Shown: positions 14,897 through 21,920 of the stretch, piece after piece | Position numbering within the stretch: the stretch's first letter is position 1 | Layout of the letters: each line of letters begins with the position of its first letter | DNA from: an uncultured Methanobrevibacter sp. | GTDB lineage: Archaea; Methanobacteriota; Methanobacteria; Methanobacteriales; Methanobacteriaceae | Assembly (NCBI RefSeq): GCF_937898925.1 | Contig: NZ_CALDKF010000115.1 | Location: 1 to 26,742, forward strand | DNA: 26,742 bases | Direction: 5' to 3' | The notes under the pieces: generated by a model | Databases searched by the model: none | The model's input: only the letters and a program-made list of their open reading frames with translations | What the model was told of the DNA's origin: nothing | Position numbers and translations under genes: made by a program

Positions 14897-14929
14897 AAAT
14901 ATATTTTAGTATTAAGTAAGTTAAATAAT

Positions 14930-14941
14930 TTTTTATAAAAT
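14930..14941 (-). promoter_or_regulatory. TATA box of the choloylglycine hydrolase gene
   Basis: The minus strand reads ATTTTATAAAAAATTA about 35-45 bases before the ATG. It predicts a start within about 10-15 bases of the ATG, so the mRNA would be leaderless or nearly so, matching the lack of a ribosome site. Confidence 0.5.
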
Positions 14942-14952
14942 CTCTAAAAAAA

Positions 14953-15090
14953 TAGAAAAATAAGCAATCATACTCAAAAAGAATGAATAAATTTTAAAAA
15001 TAGAAAAATAAGTAATCATACTCAAAAAGATGAATAAATTTTAAAAATAGAAAAATATACAACCATACACAAAAAACATGATAAAATAAT
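14953..15090. repeat. Three tandem ~48-bp repeats upstream of the hydrolase
   Basis: Units begin at 14953, 15001 and 15048 (periods 48 and 47). The core is TAGAAAAATAAG-AATCATACTCAAAAAG followed by ATGAATAAATTTT. The third copy has diverged. They fill most of the 321-bp gap between the hydrolase promoter and the aquaporin terminators; no gene is seen there. Confidence 0.65.
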
Positions 15091-15133
15091 AAGAAATAGA
15101 AAAATTTTATAAAAAAATAAAATAAAAAAAGTA

Positions 15134-15163
15134 ACCAGTTAAGAGTGATTACTCCCAACTAGT
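15134..15163 (-). terminator. Aquaporin terminator, distal hairpin
   Basis: On the minus strand a 13-bp stem (ACTAGTTGGGAGT / ACTCTTAACTGGT, with three G-T pairs) closes an AATC tetraloop and is followed by TACTTTTTTTATTTT. That is a complete intrinsic-terminator shape. Confidence 0.65.
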
Positions 15164-15181
15164 GATAAAAGTTTTTTTACT

Positions 15182-15214
15182 CAAGGTTCTGCGAACTGAA
15201 GTTCGCGAAACTTG
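15182..15214 (-). terminator. Aquaporin 3' hairpin, proximal
   Basis: A long hairpin three bases after the aquaporin stop: 7 perfect pairs (GCGAACT / AGTTCGC) around a two-base centre, extended to about 14 pairs with wobbles and one mismatch. It is the most GC-rich hairpin in the archaeal part and is followed by A7/T4 tracts. It may be an RNA-stability element with the distal terminator doing the stopping. Confidence 0.55.
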
Positions 15215-15217
15215 AAT

Positions 15218-15991
15218 TTATTCTTCAAATGGTTGTGGCAATGCACAAGCATCGTTTCCTTTAGCTAAGTATGAGTATACTAAAGCTGCAAGGATAGCGC
15301 CCACAATAGGGCCAACTAAATAAATTGGGAAGAATCCCCAAAGGTTAGCTCCACCAAGTAAGGTGTCCATTAAGTAAGGACCAAAGGTACGTGCTGGGTT
15401 AATGGATGCACCAGTGAATGCACCAAGTACAATGATTACAGCAGCTACAGTCATACCAATGGAGATACCTGCAACACCAGGGTCTGCCTTTTTATCCACA
15501 GCAACACCCATTACTACAAGCATCAAGAAGAAGGTACCTATACATTCAGCAATCATTGCTGGAATATAACCTACACTCAAACCAGGAGCAGTAGCACCTA
15601 ATCCCCCAATTGTTACAGCAGGAGCTCCTAAACATACGAATAACAATAAGCTTCCTAAAGTTGCACCAATCACTTGAGCTACGATGTAGTAAACACTGTC
15701 AATCAATGAAATGTTTTTGCTGACAAGCAATCCGATTGTTACTGCAGGGTTTAAGTGTGCACCTGAAATTTTTCCAAATAAGTAAATACATGCCATTACA
15801 GTTAATCCGAATGCAAGTCCAATAGCTAACCAGTCTCCTAAACCACCAAGTAGTCCAATACCCGCTGCACCAGGATCAACACCATCATCAATAAGTAAAG
15901 TTACAACTGCAGATCCAGTACCGAAGAACACTAGGAAAAAGGTACCAATAAGCTCTGCAATGAATTTTTTAGTAATATTACATGAAGCCAT
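15218..15991 (-). CDS. aqpM: Aquaporin, AqpM/MIP family
   Basis: A 257-residue six-helix channel of the inner (cytoplasmic) membrane for water and small neutral solutes. The two half-helix motifs are intact: N81-P-A in SGAHLNPAVTIG and N198-P-A in GASINPARTFGP, with the selectivity-filter Arg right after the second. The start KKFIAELIGTFFLVFFGTGSAVV is classic. Glycine/alanine-rich helices and length match archaeal AqpM, reported to pass water and glycerol slowly. GGAGAG before the ATG fixes the start. It is a single gene with two hairpins after its stop. Confidence 0.94.
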   Translation of the reverse strand: MASCNITKKFIAELIGTFFLVFFGTGSAVVTLLIDDGVDPGAAGIGLLGGLGDWLAIGLAFGLTVMACIYLFGKISGAHLNPAVTIGLLVSKNISLIDSVYYIVAQVIGATLGSLLLFVCLGAPAVTIGGLGATAPGLSVGYIPAMIAECIGTFFLMLVVMGVAVDKKADPGVAGISIGMTVAAVIIVLGAFTGASINPARTFGPYLMDTLLGGANLWGFFPIYLVGPIVGAILAALVYSYLAKGNDACALPQPFEE

Positions 15992-16099
15992 AATTTCTCT
16001 CCTATATAAAAATAATCTTATAATAATTAAGTTTGAATCCTTAAAAAAAAATAAAGATAAAATAAAGAGTTAAATCTTTAAATTATCCCTTAAACTTAT

Positions 16100-17596
16100 C
16101 TATACAGATTCTTTCCATTGACAATATTCGTGTTTTGCATCAATGATACAAGAAGCACAGTTTTTACATCCTCTTACAGGTGAACCAGGAACTTCTTTGT
16201 TAAGTGCAATGATGTTTGTCATCATGGTTGCAGTTACAGGTTCAGGAGTAAGCAAGCATGGGTAGTCTGCAAGTCTCATTAATGAGGAGAATCTTACTGT
16301 AATGCCACATGCAGGATATGTGTATCTTTGTGGGTTCATAAGAACTTCATTGTGGGTAATTGCGCCTAAGTCAACAGCAAATCCATTAACTTTAGGTACA
16401 AGATCGATTTTTGCACTGCTTCTTGCTTTTCTTGCAGCGGATATGTAAGTGGAACCTCTGTGAATCATGTCCATAAAGTCACAGTTGTGCAATTCTGCAG
16501 CTGCACCTCTTGTAGGATATTGTTGTACATAGTTGTGGAATCTTTTGGTTAATAAGTCTACAACCATGGTGGAATTGAATCCATCTAATTCAAGAATGTA
16601 TTCAGTTGCACATGCAGTGGAACCGGTTGCTAAGTTCAAGACTTGTGAAGGGTGCATGAATTTACCTATGTTGTCTTTTAAGGAAGCTTCCATTACTTTA
16701 GCGGTTGCTTGAATAATTGCTAAGGTTACATCATCCTTACACATGTTATAGCTTGCTTGACCGATATGGTGACCAATATCACCAACACAGTATGCTGGTA
16801 CGGTTACAATGTTACCGTAGTGTACACCGTCATCCATAGCAGCTTTAACAACAGGTCTCATTTCTTTTTTGTATCCTTCCATGAATGCTCTTACATCAAA
16901 GGAGGAGTGTCCTGCATCATCCATCAATTTTCCTTGAGCTTCTACAGGTTCTTTATAAATCATTTGCATTGATTCGACTTCTTTTGCAGCTGCTTCTGCA
17001 GCAGATGCACCATTTTCAATAGCATGAGCAAATGAGTCACCAATACCATAGGAAGTGTTCATACCCCATGATTTTGCAGAAAGAATAGCTTGCTTGTGCA
17101 TTACAGGAATATGAATGGTTTTCAAGATTTGGTTTACTACATTGGAAGTACTTCCTGGCATTAAAGCGAAGTCCACTACACAGGTAGGTCCATAGAATCC
17201 ACCGTAACGGCGAACGGATTCTTTTGTAATCAATGTTTCACTGTCAGCAATAGCTTGAATAAATGTAGCCATACTGTCTGCGAAATCACCATCTTCCTCA
17301 CATAAGATTTCAAGAATAGGAGGAGTTTGGTAATGTTCAATAAATGGATCATCTTCCGGTCTGATGGTATCAGCTACAGAAGTCAATACTTTATAATGGC
17401 TTTCTACAGATTTTTTGTGAAGGTCGATAACAGATTTTGCTTGACCATCTGCACAAGTCATGCCTGCTACAGCATCTGCATAAGGTTTTGCATCTGTAAT
17501 CTTAAAGTCGTTGTATCTATTTGCGCTAATTACATCAATATCTGCTTGAAGAGCAGCTACTGATTCATTAATCATTTTTTCATATAATTCATTCAT
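16100..17596 (-). CDS. DUF2193 family protein with a C-terminal cysteine cluster
   Basis: A 498-residue protein that resembles the methanogen-restricted DUF2193 family; function unknown. The body is alpha-helical, with a conserved-looking stretch NIVTVPAYCVGDIGHHIGQA and the glycine-rich NLATGSTACATEYILELDGF. Near the end lie C-X2-C-X2-C and, nine residues on, another C (GCKNCASCIIDAKHEYCQW), which could hold a metal or an Fe-S cluster. No signal peptide or membrane segment. Two ATG codons stand in tandem; GTGGTG is five bases before the second, so I start there (17596). Four 27-bp-spaced repeats precede the gene. It is flanked by aquaporin and metK but appears monocistronic. Confidence 0.72.
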   Translation of the reverse strand: MNELYEKMINESVAALQADIDVISANRYNDFKITDAKPYADAVAGMTCADGQAKSVIDLHKKSVESHYKVLTSVADTIRPEDDPFIEHYQTPPILEILCEEDGDFADSMATFIQAIADSETLITKESVRRYGGFYGPTCVVDFALMPGSTSNVVNQILKTIHIPVMHKQAILSAKSWGMNTSYGIGDSFAHAIENGASAAEAAAKEVESMQMIYKEPVEAQGKLMDDAGHSSFDVRAFMEGYKKEMRPVVKAAMDDGVHYGNIVTVPAYCVGDIGHHIGQASYNMCKDDVTLAIIQATAKVMEASLKDNIGKFMHPSQVLNLATGSTACATEYILELDGFNSTMVVDLLTKRFHNYVQQYPTRGAAAELHNCDFMDMIHRGSTYISAARKARSSAKIDLVPKVNGFAVDLGAITHNEVLMNPQRYTYPACGITVRFSSLMRLADYPCLLTPEPVTATMMTNIIALNKEVPGSPVRGCKNCASCIIDAKHEYCQWKESV

Positions 17597-17652
17597 CATA
17601 ACACCACATTATATAAAAAATTCGACCGCTAAAGTTTATTTTATTTTAAAAG

Positions 17653-17740
17653 GTTAAATCAATTAGTTTATTCTAAAAGGTTAAATTAAATTAATTAATT
17701 TAAAATGTTAAATTAAATTAATTCATTCAATATGTTAAAT
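17653..17740. repeat. Four GTTAAAT repeats with exact 27-bp spacing
   Basis: GTTAAAT recurs at 17653, 17680, 17707 and 17734. The flanking bases are also alike in the middle copies (TAAATTAATT). They lie in the leader or promoter of the DUF2193 gene, in the inverse orientation to it (ATTTAAC on its strand). Confidence 0.65.
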
Positions 17741-18153
17741 TAAAATAAACGCTCTGAAGATTAAGATTATATAAAAAAATAGATTAGAAATATTTAAATC
17801 AAAGATAAATAAAAATTTACCTTTATTTTAATGAAATATTGAATAAAAATCTATTATGTATAATCTTCTCTTATATAATAATTACTTGTATAAATATATA
17901 TAATTTTTGAAATGATTCTAAAGTATACTAATAATCTAATTTCATTAAAAAAATAAGAAAAAATAGTTTATAGATTTGATTTAATTTAATTGAATATATA
18001 ATTAATTAAAATGATGTTTTAACCTAAAACTATTGGAATTATTTATCATAACATTACTTAAAAAGAAGTTAACTGAAATCCAGTATAAATGTAAAGTATT
18101 TATCTACATGATGTGTTAAAAACAGTAAAAAATAGTAAAAAATAAAAAAAGTA

Positions 18154-18173
18154 GAAACTTCTTAAGAAGTCTC
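18154..18173 (-). terminator. metK terminator
   Basis: An 8-bp stem (GAGACTTC / GAAGTTTC on the minus strand, one G-T pair) with a TTAA loop, then TACTTTTTTTATTTTTT. It lies about 55 bases after the metK stop. Confidence 0.6.
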
Positions 18174-18226
18174 AAAAAGATATCAAGAAATAAATATTGA
18201 GAATAGATATAAGAAATAACTTAAAA

Positions 18227-19399
18227 TTATTCTACAATATATTTCTTTAAGTCTTCAGCCTTATCGGTTTTCTCCCATGGAAGACCTTCAATACCAAAGT
18301 GACCGTATTTAGCGGTTTGCTTGTATTTGGTAGATCTTAAGTTCAAGGTTTCGATGATTCCATCAGGAGTTAACCTAAAGTTTTCACGAACAATCTCATC
18401 AAAGGATTTGCTGGTCTTTACTTCAGTTCCATAGGTATCAACCATAACGGAAGTTGGCTCAGCAACTCCAATTGCATAGGAGATTTGGATTTCACATTTT
18501 TCAGCAAGTCCACTTGCTACAATGTTCTTTGCAATGTATCTTGCCATGTAACATGCGCTTCTATCCACTTTAGTGCAGTCCTTACCTGAAAATGCTCCAC
18601 CACCGTGTCTTGCATATCCTCCGTAAGTGTCTACAATGATCTTACGACCGGTTAATCCTGCATCACCATGAGGACCTCCGATTTCAAAAACACCAGTTGG
18701 ATTGATGTGCTCTTTGGTGTTTTCAGTCATTAATTCCTGTGGAATGACTGCCTTAAAGAGCTTTTCACGAATATCTGCCTTTAATTGCTCTTGATTGTTG
18801 GACATTGTCTCATCATGTTGGGTTGAAAGAACAATTGCATCCAATGAAAGAACATTTCCATCCTTATCGTAGTTTACAGATACTTGTGCTTTACCATCAG
18901 GTCTTAAATATGGAATTTCACCAGTTTCACGGAGTTCTGTTAATTTATTTGTAAGCTTACGTGCCAAATCAATTGGGAATGGCATTAATGAATCAGTCTC
19001 ATTAGTCGCATAACCGAACATCATACCTTGATCTCCAGCTCCGCTTTCTTCACCTTCACGGTCTACACCTTGCTTGATGTCTGGAGATTGAGCATGAAGC
19101 AAACTGACAACTTCACAGTTATGACCATCAAATTTCAATTCAGGATTGTCATATCCAATTTCAATGATAGTGTCCCTAATGATTCTTTCAATATCTTCTC
19201 TAGTAATGTTGGCATCTGCGGTAACTTCACCGAATACCAAACAGAAATCAGTTGTAACACAAGTTTCACATGCAACATGAGCATGAGGATCCTGTTCCAT
19301 GAATGCATCTAAAATAGCATCGGAAATGATGTCTGCAACTTTATCAGGATGCCCTTGGGTTACTGATTCAGATGTGAATGTTTTGTATACTTCACTCAT
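18227..19399 (-). CDS. metK: S-adenosylmethionine synthetase, bacterial type
   Basis: Makes S-adenosylmethionine from methionine and ATP. The 390-residue protein has all canonical bacterial/eukaryal MAT motifs: GHPDK at 16-20, GAGDQGMMFGYA at 120-131, the GGPHGDAGLTGRKIIVDTYGG block, and GGGAFSGKDCTKVDRSACYMARYIAKN. The usual archaeal enzyme (COG1812) is very divergent and lacks this pattern, so the gene was probably gained from bacteria. Its ribosome site (GGTGA before ATG) and base use now match the host. It sits with upp, 117 bases downstream of that gene, and ends in a hairpin terminator. Confidence 0.96.
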   Translation of the reverse strand: MSEVYKTFTSESVTQGHPDKVADIISDAILDAFMEQDPHAHVACETCVTTDFCLVFGEVTADANITREDIERIIRDTIIEIGYDNPELKFDGHNCEVVSLLHAQSPDIKQGVDREGEESGAGDQGMMFGYATNETDSLMPFPIDLARKLTNKLTELRETGEIPYLRPDGKAQVSVNYDKDGNVLSLDAIVLSTQHDETMSNNQEQLKADIREKLFKAVIPQELMTENTKEHINPTGVFEIGGPHGDAGLTGRKIIVDTYGGYARHGGGAFSGKDCTKVDRSACYMARYIAKNIVASGLAEKCEIQISYAIGVAEPTSVMVDTYGTEVKTSKSFDEIVRENFRLTPDGIIETLNLRSTKYKQTAKYGHFGIEGLPWEKTDKAEDLKKYIVE

Positions 19400-19516
19400 T
19401 TTTTCACCAAAATAATTTAATTAATATAATGTTTTTAAATAAAGAATTTTTTATCTTTTATTATTTTTCTATTTTATATATATTAATATTTGTGTTTATT
19501 TTATTATTATTTAATA

Positions 19517-20143
19517 TTATTTGGTACCATAAATCCTATCTCCAGCGTCACCAAGACCTGGAACGATGTATTTGTTTTCATTTAATCCCTTGTCTACAAC
19601 TGCACAGTAAATTTGAACATCAGGGTGATTGGTTTCAATCACCTTAATTCCTTCAGGTGCAGCAACAATGCATAAGAATTTGATTTGCTTTACGCCATCT
19701 TCCTTAAGCCTGTCAATGGTTGCTGAAACGCTTCCACCAGTTGCAAGCATAGGATCTATAATCATAGCTATTCTGTTTTCAATATCTTCAGGCATCTTAT
19801 AGTAGTATTCAACAGGCTCAAAGGTTTCCTCATTACGGTAAAGACCAATATGGCCGACTTTAGCATTAGGAATCACATTGATGATTCCTTCAACCATACC
19901 CATACCTGCTCTTAAGATAGGAACAACAGCATAATTGTCCTCATTTAGCTTGCCTGTTTGCATCTTAGCAAGAGGAGTTTCAATTTCCACTTCCTCAAGT
20001 TTTGCATCTTTAGTAGCTTCATAGCATAAAAGAGTGGAAATTTCAGTGACAAGTTCTCTGAACTCTTTTGTACCGGTATTCACATCTCTTAAAATACCTA
20101 ATTTATGTGTAATTAATGGATGATTCAAAACAATTTCATTCAT
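19517..20143 (-). CDS. upp: Uracil phosphoribosyltransferase
   Basis: Salvages uracil to UMP using PRPP. The 208-residue protein has the PRPP loop as DPMLATGGS (130-138), VVPILRAGMGMVEG earlier, and the uracil-binding C-terminal region ending VPGLGDAGDRIYGTK. N-terminus IVLNHPLITHKLGILRD is typical. GGAGAT lies five to six bases before the ATG. Length is normal. It is followed after 117 bases by metK; whether they share a transcript is unclear. Confidence 0.95.
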   Translation of the reverse strand: MNEIVLNHPLITHKLGILRDVNTGTKEFRELVTEISTLLCYEATKDAKLEEVEIETPLAKMQTGKLNEDNYAVVPILRAGMGMVEGIINVIPNAKVGHIGLYRNEETFEPVEYYYKMPEDIENRIAMIIDPMLATGGSVSATIDRLKEDGVKQIKFLCIVAAPEGIKVIETNHPDVQIYCAVVDKGLNENKYIVPGLGDAGDRIYGTK

Positions 20144-20257
20144 ATTATATCTCCATGATTTTTAGATAGTTGAATTATATTAATATTATTTATGACTTAA
20201 ATAAGTTAAATAGATTATTATTTGAATTTGTAAAAAAGAGAATTAAAGAAATAAAAA

Positions 20258-20310
20258 TAGTTAAAAAATAGTTTAAAAAATAGTTAAAAATAGTTAAAAA
20301 TAGTTTGAAA
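20258..20310. repeat. Simple repeat of TAGTTAAAAA
   Basis: Several near-copies of TAG-TTAAAAA with a 10-bp period in the gap between the UDP-sugar dehydrogenase stop and the upp start. On the minus strand it is T-rich and may be a terminator for the dehydrogenase. Confidence 0.5.
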
Positions 20311-20362
20311 AATAATAAAAAAATTAAGAAAATATAAATAAAAAAAATTATGAAAAAGAAAT

Positions 20363-21685
20363 TTAACAGCCGATTTGATATAATTTAAACCCTAAGCTTT
20401 CTATTTTCTTATCATAAATGTTTCTTCCATCAAAGATAATTTTTTGATTCAATTTCTCTTCAAGTAATGCAAAATCAGGATATCTGAACTCTTTCCATTC
20501 AGTGATTAAAACAAGCCCATCAGAATCATTTAAAGCATCATATCTGTTTCCAACAAACTCTATTGAAGCTAAATAATCCTCTCCAATGGCTTTTTTAAAC
20601 TTATCACTTGCCTGAGGATCATATGCTTTAATTTTTACTCCTCGTTTAATAAGTTCTGAAACAACAACAATTGAAGTGGCTTCACGGACATCATCAGTGC
20701 CTGGCTTGAAAGATAGACCCCAAACGCTTAAAGTGATGCCAGATAAATCATCCCCAAACCTGTCAACAATCTTATTTACCAGAACCATCTTCTGATCATC
20801 ATTGACCTTTTCCACATCTGACAAAATCCTTGGGAAATATCCATATGCCTTGGAAGTGTTGATTAAGGCCTTAACATCTTTTGTGAAACAGCTTCCACCA
20901 TAGCCACAACCAGCATAAATATAATCATATCCAATCCTACTGTCTGATCCTATGCCTAAGCGGACCTTTTGAACATTAGCACCAGTTGCTTCACAAACAT
21001 TGGCTATCTCATTCATAAAAGATATTTTGGTTGCAAGCATTGCATTGGCAACATACTTGGTCATTTCAGCTGATTTGATGTCCATTAAGATAAACCTGTC
21101 ATGATTAAGCACAAAAGAATGATACAATTCCTTTAATGTCTCAAATGCCTCTTCATCTTCAGCCCCAATTATTATGCGGTCAGGGTGCAGGCAATCCTCA
21201 ATGGCTCTGCCCTGCTTCAAGAACTCTGGATTAGATGCCACTTTGATTTCTATAGGTGAGTTGTTTTCCTTAAGTATCTTTTCAATATGTTCTTTAACCT
21301 TAAGGCAAGTGCCGACAGGAGCAGTTGACTTTAAAACAATCAATGAATCTTGACTAATGTTATTTGCAATATCTGATGAAACAGAGAAGATATCATCAAG
21401 ATTAGCGCTTCCATCTTCATCCATTGGAGTTCCAACAGTTATGAAAACAATATTGGAATCGTCTAAAGCCTCTTTGATGTCTGTAGTGAAAATCAAATCT
21501 CCCTTCTCTTGGGAACTTATGACCAAATTGTCTAGATTCGGTTCATAAATAGGCAACATTCCCCTTTTAAGTCCATTTATCTTTTCTTCCACAACATCTA
21601 TACAATAAACCTTATTTCCCATTTTAGAAAAGCAGGCGCCAGTTACAAGTCCAACATAACCTGTTCCAATAACAGTAATATGCAT
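20363..21685 (-). CDS. ugd: UDP-glucose / UDP-sugar 6-dehydrogenase
   Basis: NAD-dependent oxidation of a UDP-hexose to the uronic acid, feeding surface glycan or pseudomurein-related sugars. The 440-residue protein has the Rossmann motif GTGYVG at residues 7-12, the central STAPVGT strand, NPEFLKQGRAIEDCLHPDRI, and the catalytic Cys266 in GYGGSCFTKD; the C-terminal domain has SVWGLSFKPGTDDVREA. The group includes UDP-GlcNAc/ManNAc dehydrogenases, but the FLKQGRAI and GGSCFTKD forms favour the UDP-glucose type. AGGTGA before the ATG fixes the start. It lies next to the large secreted protein. Confidence 0.93.
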   Translation of the reverse strand: MHITVIGTGYVGLVTGACFSKMGNKVYCIDVVEEKINGLKRGMLPIYEPNLDNLVISSQEKGDLIFTTDIKEALDDSNIVFITVGTPMDEDGSANLDDIFSVSSDIANNISQDSLIVLKSTAPVGTCLKVKEHIEKILKENNSPIEIKVASNPEFLKQGRAIEDCLHPDRIIIGAEDEEAFETLKELYHSFVLNHDRFILMDIKSAEMTKYVANAMLATKISFMNEIANVCEATGANVQKVRLGIGSDSRIGYDYIYAGCGYGGSCFTKDVKALINTSKAYGYFPRILSDVEKVNDDQKMVLVNKIVDRFGDDLSGITLSVWGLSFKPGTDDVREATSIVVVSELIKRGVKIKAYDPQASDKFKKAIGEDYLASIEFVGNRYDALNDSDGLVLITEWKEFRYPDFALLEEKLNQKIIFDGRNIYDKKIESLGFKLYQIGC

Positions 21686-21875
21686 TGAATCACCTATTAA
21701 AAAAAAAAATCTTAATTATCTATTATTTGTTTATTAAATTGATACAATATTATATTCTTTATTAAAACTATAAAATTTTTATGATTAATTTAAAAATAGA
21801 TAAAAATTAAAATAATGGATAAAAAATAAATTGAATAAAATAAAAATATTGAAAATTGAAAATAAAAAAAGTATA

Positions 21876-21898
21876 AGATACAGTCAATTACTGCATCT
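21876..21898 (-). terminator. Terminator of the SGNH adhesin-like gene
   Basis: A 9-bp stem (AGATGCAGT / ACTGTATCT on the minus strand, one G-T pair) with a five-base loop, followed by TATACTTTTTTTATTTT, 22 bases after the stop codon. Confidence 0.65.
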
Positions 21899-21920
21899 AA
21901 ATTTTACTTAATTTTTAATT

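Larger units (their letters stand above)
17600..18226. other. 627-bp intergenic region between metK and the DUF2193 gene
   Basis: No gene is seen. It holds the metK terminator (18154-18173), a TATA candidate for the DUF2193 gene on the minus strand near 17767-17780 (TTTTTTTATATAAT), and four repeats at 27-bp spacing between that TATA and the gene. A second TATA-like run is near 17890-17905. Confidence 0.5.

Noticed and set aside
14953..15090. CRISPR array or ICE attachment repeats
   Set aside because: Units are back-to-back copies with no unique spacers; no integrase is near.
17653..17740. CRISPR array
   Set aside because: Only seven bases are conserved per unit, the spacing is 27 bp in total, the spacers are themselves similar, and no cas genes are near.
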